DNA of 64,000 nucleotides from Saccharibacillus sp. CPCC 101409 (lineage in GTDB: Bacteria > Bacillota > Bacilli > Paenibacillales > Paenibacillaceae). Location: contig NZ_JAULSA010000015.1 of the NCBI RefSeq assembly GCF_030518235.1, positions 1 to 64,000 of the forward strand, in the 5' to 3' direction. Numbering within the stretch: position 1 is the first letter of the stretch; every line of letters starts with the position of its first letter. The notes under the pieces are model-generated. The model had not been told where the DNA came from. It searched no databases and saw only the letters and a program-made list of their open reading frames with translations. A program made the translations under genes and the position numbers. Positions 45,263 through 53,214 of this stretch are shown here, piece by piece.

Positions 45263-46369
45263 TTGAGATTTTCTGATAGAAAAATAAAAGGACTACCACT
45301 TCCCAAAGAATTTATAGTAAAAGACCTAGCAGGATATATAAAGTTTTTTTCAAATGGGAAATATAAAAACTTCTTGTTTAGAGGTGAGCCAACAAACTAT
45401 TCTGAAACTTCTTCTTCTGGTTTGCGAGGTAATACAGTACCTTCTTTAACAAAGATGAAAGAAGAATTCAAAAGAGAAGTTTGGCATAAATTATCTGAGG
45501 ATGAGCGGCTACATTTCAATGCGTTCTCACAGCACCATGGAATACCGACTAACCTTGTGGATATTACCATTTCGCCATTGATTGCTTTGTATTTTGCCTG
45601 TCAAGATTTTAAAGATTTGAAAGATGAAAAACTAGATGAGAAAAGGGGATTCGTCTACCTTTTTGAAGACAATATGATTGACATTACCAGCGTGCTTACA
45701 AAGTATGGAGACGAAAACTTTTTAGAAATGTATGCTTATAATAAAAATGGAATTTTGTTCGACATGTATAAGCTGTTTTTAAATTTCGAAAAGAAAAATC
45801 CCTATATGTTTTATAAACATCTTAAAAATTTAAATGAAGATTACTACGAATATTGCAGCTCCATATTCGAAAAAAATTCAATTCCTAAAAAGTTTATTCC
45901 ATATAATGAGGGCAAGTATAAAGAGGAAATTTTTAAAATGGTTTTGTTGTTCGATGATGAAGAAGAGGCAAAAGAATTATCTGAAAAGATAAAAGATGGT
46001 TTAGATTATTCATTTGCGGTGTTTTTATACACTTCCTATTTGCAGAAATTCTTAAAAAAAATTATTAATAGTAAAGAACCGATTTTTTGGTTTAATGTAA
46101 TGCCTATTTTTAAGTATTCACCAATCCTAAGTTTTGATAGAGGACGAAATCAGCAAGGATTATTTATTTATCAATCTTATCTGCATTATGTTGAAGATGT
46201 GTACGATACAGAAATACTAGCTGAACAACGTGTCTGGCCAAGTCAGATCATCGTAATAGAGAACAAAGAAACTATTAGAAAAGAACTTGATTTTTTAGGT
46301 TTCCATCAAAAGTTCATATACGGTGATTACGATAACGTAGCCTCTTATATCAAAAAGAAGTATTTATAA
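45263..46369 (+). CDS. FRG-domain protein
   Basis: 368 residues from TTG 45263; AGGCGA precedes it. The FRG domain covers about residues 20-125: FLFRGEP with Phe39-Arg40-Gly41, then FNAFSQHHGIPTNLVDIT (Gln90-His92, Asp100) and SPLIALYFACQDF, followed by RGFVYLFED. The C-terminal two thirds is Lys/Asp-rich and helical, ending with GRNQQGLFIYQ and a WPSQIIVIENK segment that completes the FRG fold. The biochemical role of FRG domains is not settled to my knowledge; they recur in mobile and conflict loci. A TATAAT at 45172 in the 102-base gap suggests it can be transcribed separately from the ABC-3C genes. Confidence 0.85.
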   Translation: MRFSDRKIKGLPLPKEFIVKDLAGYIKFFSNGKYKNFLFRGEPTNYSETSSSGLRGNTVPSLTKMKEEFKREVWHKLSEDERLHFNAFSQHHGIPTNLVDITISPLIALYFACQDFKDLKDEKLDEKRGFVYLFEDNMIDITSVLTKYGDENFLEMYAYNKNGILFDMYKLFLNFEKKNPYMFYKHLKNLNEDYYEYCSSIFEKNSIPKKFIPYNEGKYKEEIFKMVLLFDDEEEAKELSEKIKDGLDYSFAVFLYTSYLQKFLKKIINSKEPIFWFNVMPIFKYSPILSFDRGRNQQGLFIYQSYLHYVEDVYDTEILAEQRVWPSQIIVIENKETIRKELDFLGFHQKFIYGDYDNVASYIKKKYL

Positions 46370-46441
46370 TCATAAAATATGCAATTGAAAGTGGATCAGT
46401 TTAATTATTTAATAGCATTGAATTAGGGATGGTGCAGAGTA

Positions 46442-47590
46442 GTGAAATTACGGTGTAATTGCGACGACTGGAAAGTTCTTCATTTTGAACGATACGTTTA
46501 TGAACAAGATGAAATAATAATAGCTTTTGATTCATTACCTTTACTTATTTGTCCTACATGCGGGAATATTGATTTGCCCGACCATACCTCTAAACAGATT
46601 CAAAAGTTTATAACAGATAACAAAGAGTCAGGCCGAAAAGTATTTCAGCTTAAAGGGCATAGTGATGAACCTTTCGAGAAGTTGCAGTATCCGAAAGGCT
46701 GCGTAGATTTTAAAATTTCAAAATCTGACTGCTTTTTTATACCAGCATTGAATCTCGGGAAACTTGGAGAATTTTCGCCGGTCTTTTTCTCACTTGATGT
46801 ATTAATTAACTATATACATAATCCACGCTATACAGTACATCTTGGTAGCGAAACTTATGGGCAGATAACATCTGAAGAATTTGGTATTTCTTTTGGGATC
46901 AACAGAAATAATAAAGTGATAATGTGGTTGATAGATATCGTTAATTTGCCAGAAGAAGAGCAATATTACTTAAGAGCTAAAAATATTCCCTCTGATCACG
47001 ATGTTGGTTCTGAATTTTATGAGGGGCAATTCGAAGCTGTCTGGACAGGACCTTCAAAGATCAATCATGTTAAGTCACTGCGAAAAATATTATCTCAATT
47101 AATTTTACAAGAATATGGTTTGAATTTGTTCATGTTAGATGAGGAAGCTGAAGTAATCGCTAAACGTATAAGTAAGCCAATACTGTTTACTGACAAAGAA
47201 ATTGGTGATACATATGAGGATATCAACAAGATTTTTGTTGAATCGCTGAACGTAAAGGAAATCAAGGCCTTTATAGTTCAGAATTCCAATCTGGAAAAGA
47301 AAGATTTAGCTGAGTTAAGAGGGATGAAGATTCTTCGTTGTTGGTTGATTCAATTTCTAAATTTAACGGAAGAAACAGTAGATCAGCTCTTGCTTCCGCT
47401 GTTTGTTTTATACGATTTGCGAATCGTATATGCTCACTTAACTTCCACTGAGAGTCGAGAAGAAAAGTTAATTTCTGTATGCAAGCGCATAGGATTGAAT
47501 GAGAACTGCAGAGATAATGAAGTTATCTATAATGTTGTGATCGACAAGATAATCTCAATGTATGAAACAATAATCGGTCATCTGGACTAA
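46442..47590 (+). CDS. Zinc-ribbon protein of unknown function in the island
   Basis: 382 residues from GTG 46442 with an AGGGA box in the 72-base gap after the FRG gene. The N-terminus has a two-part zinc ribbon: Cys5-x-Cys7 and Cys37-x2-Cys40 (LICPTCGN), reminiscent of MqsA/YgiT-type ribbons. The middle (about 95-200) is mixed alpha/beta, including FSPVFFSLDVLINYIHNPRY, and the C-terminal half is helical (NVKEIKAFIVQNSNLEKKDL, then LPLFVLYDLRIVYAH). I recognise no known family. It shares base composition and strand with the rest of the island and could be a further effector, a regulator or cargo. Confidence 0.75.
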   Translation: MKLRCNCDDWKVLHFERYVYEQDEIIIAFDSLPLLICPTCGNIDLPDHTSKQIQKFITDNKESGRKVFQLKGHSDEPFEKLQYPKGCVDFKISKSDCFFIPALNLGKLGEFSPVFFSLDVLINYIHNPRYTVHLGSETYGQITSEEFGISFGINRNNKVIMWLIDIVNLPEEEQYYLRAKNIPSDHDVGSEFYEGQFEAVWTGPSKINHVKSLRKILSQLILQEYGLNLFMLDEEAEVIAKRISKPILFTDKEIGDTYEDINKIFVESLNVKEIKAFIVQNSNLEKKDLAELRGMKILRCWLIQFLNLTEETVDQLLLPLFVLYDLRIVYAHLTSTESREEKLISVCKRIGLNENCRDNEVIYNVVIDKIISMYETIIGHLD

Positions 47591-47632
47591 CGATAAAAAA
47601 TCTTACGTGCCACTCAGGTAGCATATTTGTAA

Positions 47633-47728
47633 ATTTATAAAACTGGGGACGAATTGGGGACGAAATCGAGCAAACTGCATTCAAAAGGAACCCAAAAGAA
47701 ACAAATACCTAATTTCAAATCCCTATAA
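47633..47728 (+). pseudogene. Possible remnant of an integrase C-terminus
   Basis: An open stretch of 31 codons containing GDELGTKSSKLHSKG and ending in TAA, preceded by an in-frame TAA. The GGGGACGAA repeat encoding G-D-E-L-G-T-K resembles the tails of phage-type tyrosine recombinases, which often end close to their att site. No upstream part of the enzyme is left. The resemblance is from memory and short, so treat as tentative. Confidence 0.35.
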
Positions 47729-47771
47729 ACACCGGCACTTCACTACGATTTCAAACCCCAACCAACCCGCC

Positions 47772-47835
47772 TATGTTCCCGCAGACGGTGCATGTGGAGG
47801 CTGTGGCGTTGTTGGAGCGGCGGGGTTTGGAGTAA
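47772..47835 (+). pseudogene. Displaced 3' end of rlmCD (right direct repeat, attR-like)
   Basis: From ATG 47773 the frame encodes MFPQTVHVEAVALLERRGLE and stops at 47835; the intact gene ends MFPQTVHVEAVALLVRRK. Two of the three differences in the 52-base repeat are synonymous Ala-codon changes, so this copy was under coding selection. There is no start site, hence a gene fragment. The gap 47836-47993 that follows holds nothing recognisable. Confidence 0.85.
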
Positions 47836-47993
47836 AGGAACGTGCGAGTTAGGGGTGAAATGGGGATATAAGTGAATTTGTATTTCCTTTAGCGCACGCC
47901 AGTCTCAAAATGAAGACAACAAATCACCTCAAACAGCGCCGGCGCTCCCTACGCCGACGCTGTTCGTACTTCCATCTCTTGATGCCGGAACAG

Positions 47994-48431
47994 CTACCCC
48001 TCCATCCCCGACTCAACCTCCGTATAAACCTGAAAAGTCACCCCGTACCGGTCCGTCACGTCGCCGAATCCCGGGCTGAACGCTTCTTCGCCGAAGGGGA
48101 TATTGACCTGTCCGCCCTGCTGCAAAGCTTCAAAGACTTGTCTGGATTGCTGCATACTGTCGGTCGTTATACAGATCGTGATCCGCTTGCCGGCTTCGAC
48201 GGCGGAGGGGCCGGGGCTATCCGACAGCATCAGTTCGGACTCGCCAATCCGCAGCTGCGCGTGCGCGATCAGCACTTTGAGTTCCTCGGTGAACGTATCC
48301 GGCATATTCGGCATGTCTCCGTAGGTCAGGATTCCCAGAACTTCGGCTCCGAGCGTTTGTTCATAGAACTGAATGGCTTCTTTGGCCTGTCCTTCCAGCG
48401 TAATGTACGGGGTAAGCTTAACTTTGGTCAT
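47994..48431 (-). CDS. PhnB-like VOC-family protein
   Basis: 145 residues from ATG 48431 with GAGGAGG upstream. A vicinal-oxygen-chelate fold: KLTPYITLEGQAKEAIQFYEQTLGAEV at the start and FGDVTDRYGVTFQVYTE at the end match the PhnB/YjdN group of glyoxalase-like proteins. No enzymatic activity is established for most members. It is encoded 98 bases downstream of the ECF sigma factor gene on the same strand, a pairing seen for this sigma group. Confidence 0.88.
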   Translation of the reverse strand: MTKVKLTPYITLEGQAKEAIQFYEQTLGAEVLGILTYGDMPNMPDTFTEELKVLIAHAQLRIGESELMLSDSPGPSAVEAGKRITICITTDSMQQSRQVFEALQQGGQVNIPFGEEAFSPGFGDVTDRYGVTFQVYTEVESGMEG

Positions 48432-48529
48432 TGATGAATCCTCCTCAAATGGCGTGATCGCTCAGAATGTGTCTTCAAGCTCCCGACTTTGAAGACACGC
48501 CCCGGAAGCAACGTCATCAGTACAGACGA

Positions 48530-49498
48530 TCACGGCGCCGGGAATTCATCGGTGCGGGGCAAAACAAATCGTTCGAATAAGGCGGCGTCGATAAAATGAT
48601 GCAGATGCACGATTCGTCTTTCCCGGATCTCGGGGATCTGAATCGACCAAGGCGTGAGGGGGCCGCCTTCTCCGGCCGGTACATAATGAGCAAAAGCGGG
48701 GCATCCTCCGTTCGCCCGAATCCGGAGCAGCCGGGAGCCCGTACAATGGCGGCGCACGGCCTCGTAGAACGAAGCGATCGAAGACCTGCCGCTCACCCAC
48801 ATGACAAAAGGCGGCATCGACAGACCGGCCTGCTCATGAAACAGCGTCAGCAGCGCGTCGATGTCGTAAGCCTCGAACGCCTCGACGTAACGGTCGAGCA
48901 GTTCCCGATCCGCGTCGTTGTCCAGATTCCGCAGCGATTCGGAGCGGAGTTCCGTCCCGGCAAGCGAGGCCCGCGCCCGCTGCAGAGCGCTGCCCACGGC
49001 GGCCTTGGTCATGCCCAGCGCTTCCGCCGCCTCCGCGGCCGGCCAGCGGAACACATCCTGCAGGATCAGGGCGGCGCGCTGCCGGGGCGGCAGCCGCTGC
49101 AGCAGCGCGAGGAAGGAGAGGCGGAGGGTTTCCTTGTCCAACACAATATTCAGCGGATCGCCGAGGGAAGCGGGCGCCGGCCAGATCCAGGCTTCCGCAG
49201 GGAGCGTGTCCCGCGGCTCCGCGATCTGCGCCGCCGACTCCGACAGGTCCATCGGAAGCGCCCGCCGCTTCGCGCTTCGGAGGCGATCCAGACAGATATT
49301 GGTCACGATGCGGTAGATCCAGGCCCTGCGGGCCTCCTCTGTGCGCAGCTGATCCCGATGCCGCCACACGCGAATCCGGGCTTCCTGCAGCGCGTCTTCG
49401 GCTTCGAACAGCGAGCCCGTCATCCGGTAACAATAACCGAGCAGCTCGGGCCGCAGCTCCTCGATCAGATCCAACTCTCCATAAGGGGTCAAGCTCAT
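48530..49498 (-). CDS. ECF sigma factor with C-terminal SnoaL/NTF2-like domain
   Basis: 322 residues from ATG 49498 with AAGGAGG 9 bases upstream; a longer frame to 49573 is rejected. Region 2 (LLGYCYRMTGSLFEAEDALQEA, then WIYRIVTNICLDRLRS) and region 4 (LPPRQRAALILQDVFRW, LGMTKAAVGSALQRARA) are clear. After about residue 205 comes an NTF2/SnoaL-like domain (LLDRYVEAFEAYDIDALLTLFHEQ, SMPPFVMWVSGR). This build corresponds to ECF groups regulated by their own C-terminal domain and without a conventional anti-sigma factor. Its ligand and targets are unknown; the PhnB-like gene downstream is a likely partner. Confidence 0.9.
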   Translation of the reverse strand: MSLTPYGELDLIEELRPELLGYCYRMTGSLFEAEDALQEARIRVWRHRDQLRTEEARRAWIYRIVTNICLDRLRSAKRRALPMDLSESAAQIAEPRDTLPAEAWIWPAPASLGDPLNIVLDKETLRLSFLALLQRLPPRQRAALILQDVFRWPAAEAAEALGMTKAAVGSALQRARASLAGTELRSESLRNLDNDADRELLDRYVEAFEAYDIDALLTLFHEQAGLSMPPFVMWVSGRSSIASFYEAVRRHCTGSRLLRIRANGGCPAFAHYVPAGEGGPLTPWSIQIPEIRERRIVHLHHFIDAALFERFVLPRTDEFPAP

Positions 49499-49655
49499 AG
49501 GCGCGCTTCCTCCTTCGGGCGGTTTTGGCTTTCTTCTCTGAAGTATAGCAAAAAAAGCCGGACAAGAACACATGTTCCGTTTCCTTGTGCTCGCTATAAC
49601 GCTGTGATACGCTCATTAAAAACGGATGGAATGCATCTGCAGTTAGGAGGGTCCC

Positions 49656-50222
49656 ATGTCCTGGAGCAAACTACAGCAGCAGCTGGACAGCTTTCTCGCG
49701 CCTTCGCTCAAAGGGAAAGTCGAGTATCGCTCCACCAGCTACCGCTACGTTCCCGATAAAGCCGGCACCTGCCACATTACCGTGGACAAGAAAAATATCC
49801 TCAACATGAGCGATAAATCGAACCGGATCAGGTGGTATCAAAACGATCAGGAGATCAAGAACGATCCGAATCTCCAGATTCCGGTCAGCGAAGCAGAGAT
49901 CGAAGCGGTCCGTCAGAGCGCCAAAGGGCCGATCCCGGAAGACCGGCTGGTCGTGATGGCGAGAAGCCGCAAAAGCACGGAGCACGCCAAAGAGCTGCTG
50001 GCCGCGCAGGCTGCGCTGACCAAATCGAACTTCGTCGCCACCGCCAACAAATTCCTCGCCGCTTCGATCGAAGAAAGTCTGGACAGCCCGGATATTCTAT
50101 TGAATATTCTGGCCCTGGTGGACAAACGGGTCGGGAAAAAGCGGATTTCGAACATGTCGGAGACGGTGAAGCTGAAGCATCCGATCGTGCAGTATTTTTA
50201 CGAGCTGCGGCGCAGGGCATAA
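49656..50222 (+). CDS. Conserved hypothetical protein (possible SF0329 family)
   Basis: 188 residues from ATG 49656 with TAGGAGGG upstream. A mixed alpha/beta protein: SWSKLQQQLDSFLAPSLKGKVEYR at the start, IRWYQNDQEIKNDP in the middle and a helical end (FVATANKFLAASIEES, SPDILLNILALVDKRVGKKR). It resembles small uncharacterised proteins annotated as SF0329 family, by memory only. No motif indicates a function. A terminator follows. Confidence 0.75.
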   Translation: MSWSKLQQQLDSFLAPSLKGKVEYRSTSYRYVPDKAGTCHITVDKKNILNMSDKSNRIRWYQNDQEIKNDPNLQIPVSEAEIEAVRQSAKGPIPEDRLVVMARSRKSTEHAKELLAAQAALTKSNFVATANKFLAASIEESLDSPDILLNILALVDKRVGKKRISNMSETVKLKHPIVQYFYELRRRA

Positions 50223-50244
50223 GCTTTACAAAGCAGCGAACACG

Positions 50245-50276
50245 AAGACGCGGGCGAAGCGGCCGGCGTCTTTTTG
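50245..50276 (+). terminator. Intrinsic terminator after the 188-residue protein gene
   Basis: AAGACGC pairs with GCGTCTT, with a GC-rich loop, then TTTTT. Confidence 0.75.
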
Positions 50277-50299
50277 TCGTCCGCCCCTTGCGGCTACGC

Positions 50300-50357
50300 T
50301 TGACGCCGCGTCTATTTGCAATTAATATGATACTAGTATCATTTGATATTAGTATCA
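50300..50357 (+). promoter_or_regulatory. Promoter with tandem palindromic operators for the TetR operon
   Basis: TTGACG (50300-50305), 17 bases, TAATAT (50323-50328). Overlapping the end of the -10 and the start point are two palindromes: TGATACTAGTATCA at 50328-50341 (perfect) and TGATATTAGTATCA at 50344-50357 (one mismatch), 16 bases apart. This is the usual arrangement for autorepression by the TetR-family protein encoded next. Confidence 0.8.
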
Positions 50358-50408
50358 TTTCAATCTCTCTTTTAAAAAGAATCCCATAAACCTAAGGAGC
50401 ACGATCCC

Positions 50409-51062
50409 ATGAATCCGAACGAATCGCAAAGCGGCGGCCGGCCGGCTGCGAGCTGGCAGGAGCAGAAGAAAGCGAAGACCAAAGCGGTCATTCAAAAAGA
50501 AGCGCTGAAATTGTTTACGCAGCAGGGCTACAACGAGACGACGATCGAGCAGATTGCGGAAGCGTCGGCGATTTCGCGCGTGACTTTTTTTCGTTATTTT
50601 GCCACCAAAGCCGATGTCGTGCTCGCGGATCTCGATTATATCGACCGCACGGTGATGGAAGCCGCGCTGGCGGAATCCGGGGACAAAAGCGTGATCCAGG
50701 CTCTGCGGCGCGCGCTGTCCAAATTGTTCCTGGAAAGCCCGCAGGAGGAAAACGAACAAATTCAAGCCCGCCATCTGCTGCTGCGCACGGTTCCCGAGCT
50801 GCGGGGCGCCATACTAAACCATTCCGCCGACAAGATGCGCCTGATTAACGAAATGGTAGCGGAGCGGGCGGGGAGCAGCGCGGACGACTTTGCGGTGTCG
50901 AACTTCTCCGGCGCGATCGCCGGCGTATGGATGGCGGCCTGGACGCGGACCGAAGAAGACCTGTCGGACGGGTTCATGGACAGATACTACCGGACGCTGG
51001 ACGCCGGCCTGGAGCATCTCGAAGCGGGACTGCCTTTGAGCGTTGAGAGGGTTGAACCATGA
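50409..51062 (+). CDS. TetR-family transcriptional regulator
   Basis: 217 residues from ATG 50409 with TAAGGAG upstream. The helix-turn-helix is TTIEQIAEASAISRVTFFRYFATK (about residues 38-62). The C-terminal ligand domain is helical and ends PLSVERVEP. It heads an operon with an ABC ATPase and permease and overlaps the ATPase start by 4 bases (ATGA). It probably represses the operon through the paired palindromes upstream and is released by the exported compound; this mechanism is inferred. Confidence 0.93.
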   Translation: MNPNESQSGGRPAASWQEQKKAKTKAVIQKEALKLFTQQGYNETTIEQIAEASAISRVTFFRYFATKADVVLADLDYIDRTVMEAALAESGDKSVIQALRRALSKLFLESPQEENEQIQARHLLLRTVPELRGAILNHSADKMRLINEMVAERAGSSADDFAVSNFSGAIAGVWMAAWTRTEEDLSDGFMDRYYRTLDAGLEHLEAGLPLSVERVEP

Positions 51063-51988
51063 GCGGCGAATTGGCTTTGCAAACGCGCGGGCTCAACAAA
51101 AGTTTCGGCAAAAGGCGGGCGGTCGGCGATTTGAATCTCCATGTGGAGCGCGGGGATATTTACGGGTTTCTGGGTCCGAACGGGGCGGGGAAAACGACCA
51201 CGATCCGTATGCTGCTGGGGCTGATCGCTCCCGATTCCGGGGACGTCGAGCTGAACGGAATCCATGTGCGGCGCGATTTTAAAAAAGCGATCTCCACCGT
51301 GGGCGCGATGCTCGATCCGTCTTTTTACGGCTATCTGTCGGGGTACGAGAATCTCAAGCTGATCGCAAAGCTAACTCCCGGTCTGGACGACGCCCGTATT
51401 CGGGAAGCGCTCGATCTGGTGCAGATGTCGGATCGGGCGCGCGATAAAGTGAAGACTTACTCGCTCGGCATGAAGCAGCGGCTCGGCATCGCCGGCGCGC
51501 TGCTCAATAATCCCGGGCTGGTCATTCTCGACGAGCCGACCAACGGACTCGATCCGCAGGGGATCGCGGAGATTCGGGACACGATCGTTCGCCTCGCCGC
51601 GGAGCGGGGCATCACTTTCTTCATTTCCAGCCATCTGCTGCATGAAGTCGAGCAAATTTGTACCCGGGTAGGCATCGTCAAAAACGGCCGGCTGCTGGTG
51701 GAAGACCGCGTCGAGCGGCTGCTGGTATCGGACAGCGAGACATTCGAGCTGCATACTCCCGACGCCGGGCGGGCACTGGAGCTTGCGCGCGGCATGCAGG
51801 GCGTTCGCTCGGCATCGGCTGCGGCAAAAGGCATCCGGGTGGAACTGGCCGGAACCGGCGCGTCCGAGCTGAACCGCGCGCTGGTGGCGCAGCATGTGGC
51901 GGTCGAAGCGATGATTCCGCAGAGCCGTACGCTTGAGCAGTTCTTTTTCGATATCCAGAAGGCGGGGGAACGGCATGAGGCTGATTAA
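51059..51988 (+). CDS. ABC transporter ATP-binding protein (BcrA-like)
   Basis: 309 residues from ATG 51059. Walker A is GPNGAGKTTT, the signature motif YSLGMKQRL, Walker B LVILDEPTNGLDP, and the switch His lies in ISSHLLHEV. The 80-residue C-terminal extension is typical of antibiotic and bacitracin-type export ATPases. It pairs with the permease encoded next (14-base overlap). A resistance or export role is likely; the substrate is unknown. Confidence 0.93.
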   Translation: MSGELALQTRGLNKSFGKRRAVGDLNLHVERGDIYGFLGPNGAGKTTTIRMLLGLIAPDSGDVELNGIHVRRDFKKAISTVGAMLDPSFYGYLSGYENLKLIAKLTPGLDDARIREALDLVQMSDRARDKVKTYSLGMKQRLGIAGALLNNPGLVILDEPTNGLDPQGIAEIRDTIVRLAAERGITFFISSHLLHEVEQICTRVGIVKNGRLLVEDRVERLLVSDSETFELHTPDAGRALELARGMQGVRSASAAAKGIRVELAGTGASELNRALVAQHVAVEAMIPQSRTLEQFFFDIQKAGERHEAD

Positions 51989-52739
51989 AAACGAACTGTA
52001 TAAAGTATTTAAGCTGAACAAATTATATTTCTTCATGGTTATTTCGGCGGCGCTGATGATCGTGCAGGCGGCGGCCGAACTGTCCAACCCTTCCGCCGGC
52101 GCGAATGTCCTGAACGGGCAGTCTTTTCCGCTGTGGATGCTGAGCCGGATCATGCCGCTGTTTATTTTCTTTATGGCGCTTACGCTTGCCGAAATGATTT
52201 CCGACGAATACCGCAGCGGTACGCTCAAGCTGTTTCTGCTGCGTCCGGTCGGGCGGATCGGTCTTCTGAACGCAAAGCTTGCCGCCCTCGCGGTGTCGGT
52301 TCTGATCCTGCTGCTGGTCGTGATGGCGGAGGGGTATATCGTCGGCACGGCGTTCTGGGGATGGGGAGACCGGCTGGTGGCGGACGATGCCGCTTTTTCG
52401 ACGCTGCGGGGGATCGGAATCACGCTGCAATCTTACGCTTTTACCGCGCTGCCCTGTCTGGGATTCGGCATGGTCATTACGCTGGTCGCCATCCGGTCTT
52501 CCAGCATGGGCGGCACGATCGGGATCTCGCTGGGCGTGATGTTTATCCTGACGGCGCTTGAAAATGTGCGGAGCCTGAATCCGTATTCGATCGTGCACCA
52601 GATGAATCTGTACCGCAGCCTGATCGGCGATGCCGGATCTTCGAACCTGAGTGTCGGACTGCTGAATATCGCGGCGTATCTGCTTGTGTTTTACGGAATC
52701 AGCATCGTGACTTTTAAGAAAAAGGATCTGCTGATCTGA
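51975..52739 (+). CDS. ABC-2 type permease
   Basis: 254 residues from ATG 51975, inside the end of the ATPase gene with GGGGGAA upstream. Six hydrophobic segments can be seen, starting MRLIKNELYKVFKLNKLYFF, a start typical of ABC-2/BcrB-type permeases. EMISDEYRSGTLKLFLLRPV is the conserved cytoplasmic loop of that family. It completes the export system with the two upstream genes. Confidence 0.9.
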   Translation: MRLIKNELYKVFKLNKLYFFMVISAALMIVQAAAELSNPSAGANVLNGQSFPLWMLSRIMPLFIFFMALTLAEMISDEYRSGTLKLFLLRPVGRIGLLNAKLAALAVSVLILLLVVMAEGYIVGTAFWGWGDRLVADDAAFSTLRGIGITLQSYAFTALPCLGFGMVITLVAIRSSSMGGTIGISLGVMFILTALENVRSLNPYSIVHQMNLYRSLIGDAGSSNLSVGLLNIAAYLLVFYGISIVTFKKKDLLI

Positions 52740-52753
52740 AACGCGGCAGCGTC

Positions 52754-52960
52754 TCAGCTTCCCGCGAACTGCACCACCGCGCTGTACAGCATCCTGCTGC
52801 GGATCGGATCGAACGTCACCTGGTGCTGCACCTGCTTGACGCGGAGCATCAGCGCTTTGTTGACTTCGATCCGCGTTTCGATGGCGCGCTCCAGCTCGCC
52901 GAAGTCGTAGGCTTGCAGGCATTCCACTTTGTCTTTGATACTATCGAGAATAAGGTCCAT
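52754..52960 (-). CDS. DUF2536-family small protein (YrzA-like)
   Basis: 68 residues from ATG 52960, with GAGGAGG 11 bases upstream; longer readings through that box are rejected. SIKDKVECLQAYDFGELERAI and the ending DPIRSRMLYSAVVQF match the YrzA/DUF2536 pattern (IKDKVEFFE and YTAAVHF). Its length is the same as in Bacillus. Function unknown. It lies convergent to the ABC permease gene, 15 bases away. Confidence 0.82.
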   Translation of the reverse strand: MDLILDSIKDKVECLQAYDFGELERAIETRIEVNKALMLRVKQVQHQVTFDPIRSRMLYSAVVQFAGS

Positions 52961-53134
52961 CTTGATCTCGGCCTCCTCTATCATGAACGATTGAATTGCG
53001 GCGCGAACGATGCGCTGCAATTTTTTATTGTAGACGAGCGGGAGGCATCGGGCAAGAACATATCGGCAGGGTGCATCCCGATTGCGGAGCTTAGATGGAA
53101 GGCGCACCGCCGGAACGGGAAAGGACATGTGTCT

Positions 53135-53163
53135 TTGACAGCCGCATATAGGCTCTATACAAT
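53135..53163 (+). promoter_or_regulatory. Sigma-A promoter of the Bcr/CflA exporter gene
   Basis: TTGACA (53135-53140), 17 bases, TACAAT (53158-53163), a near-consensus pair 51 bases before the start codon. Confidence 0.75.
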
Positions 53164-53214
53164 TTTGTTTATCATTATTCACAGTTTGCGCAGAAAAGGA
53201 GAACCTTCATTATC

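Larger units (their letters stand above)
42241..47835 (+). mobile_element. AT-rich genomic island at the rlmCD 3' end carrying an ABC-3C system
   Basis: The block between the two copies of the rlmCD end is sharply AT-rich compared with both flanks. Its edges are a 52-base direct repeat (42241-42292 and 47772-47823) with three mismatches; the first 30 bases are identical. Inside are five intact genes, all on the plus strand, and no intact integrase or transposase. A 31-codon integrase-tail-like remnant adjoins the right repeat. The structure fits a site-specific insertion that replaced the host gene's 3' end and displaced the old one to the right. Confidence 0.8.

Noticed and set aside
47910-48434. 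A 174-codon plus-strand frame after the island
   Set aside because: It is the shadow of the PhnB-like gene on the other strand, which has the homology and the binding site.
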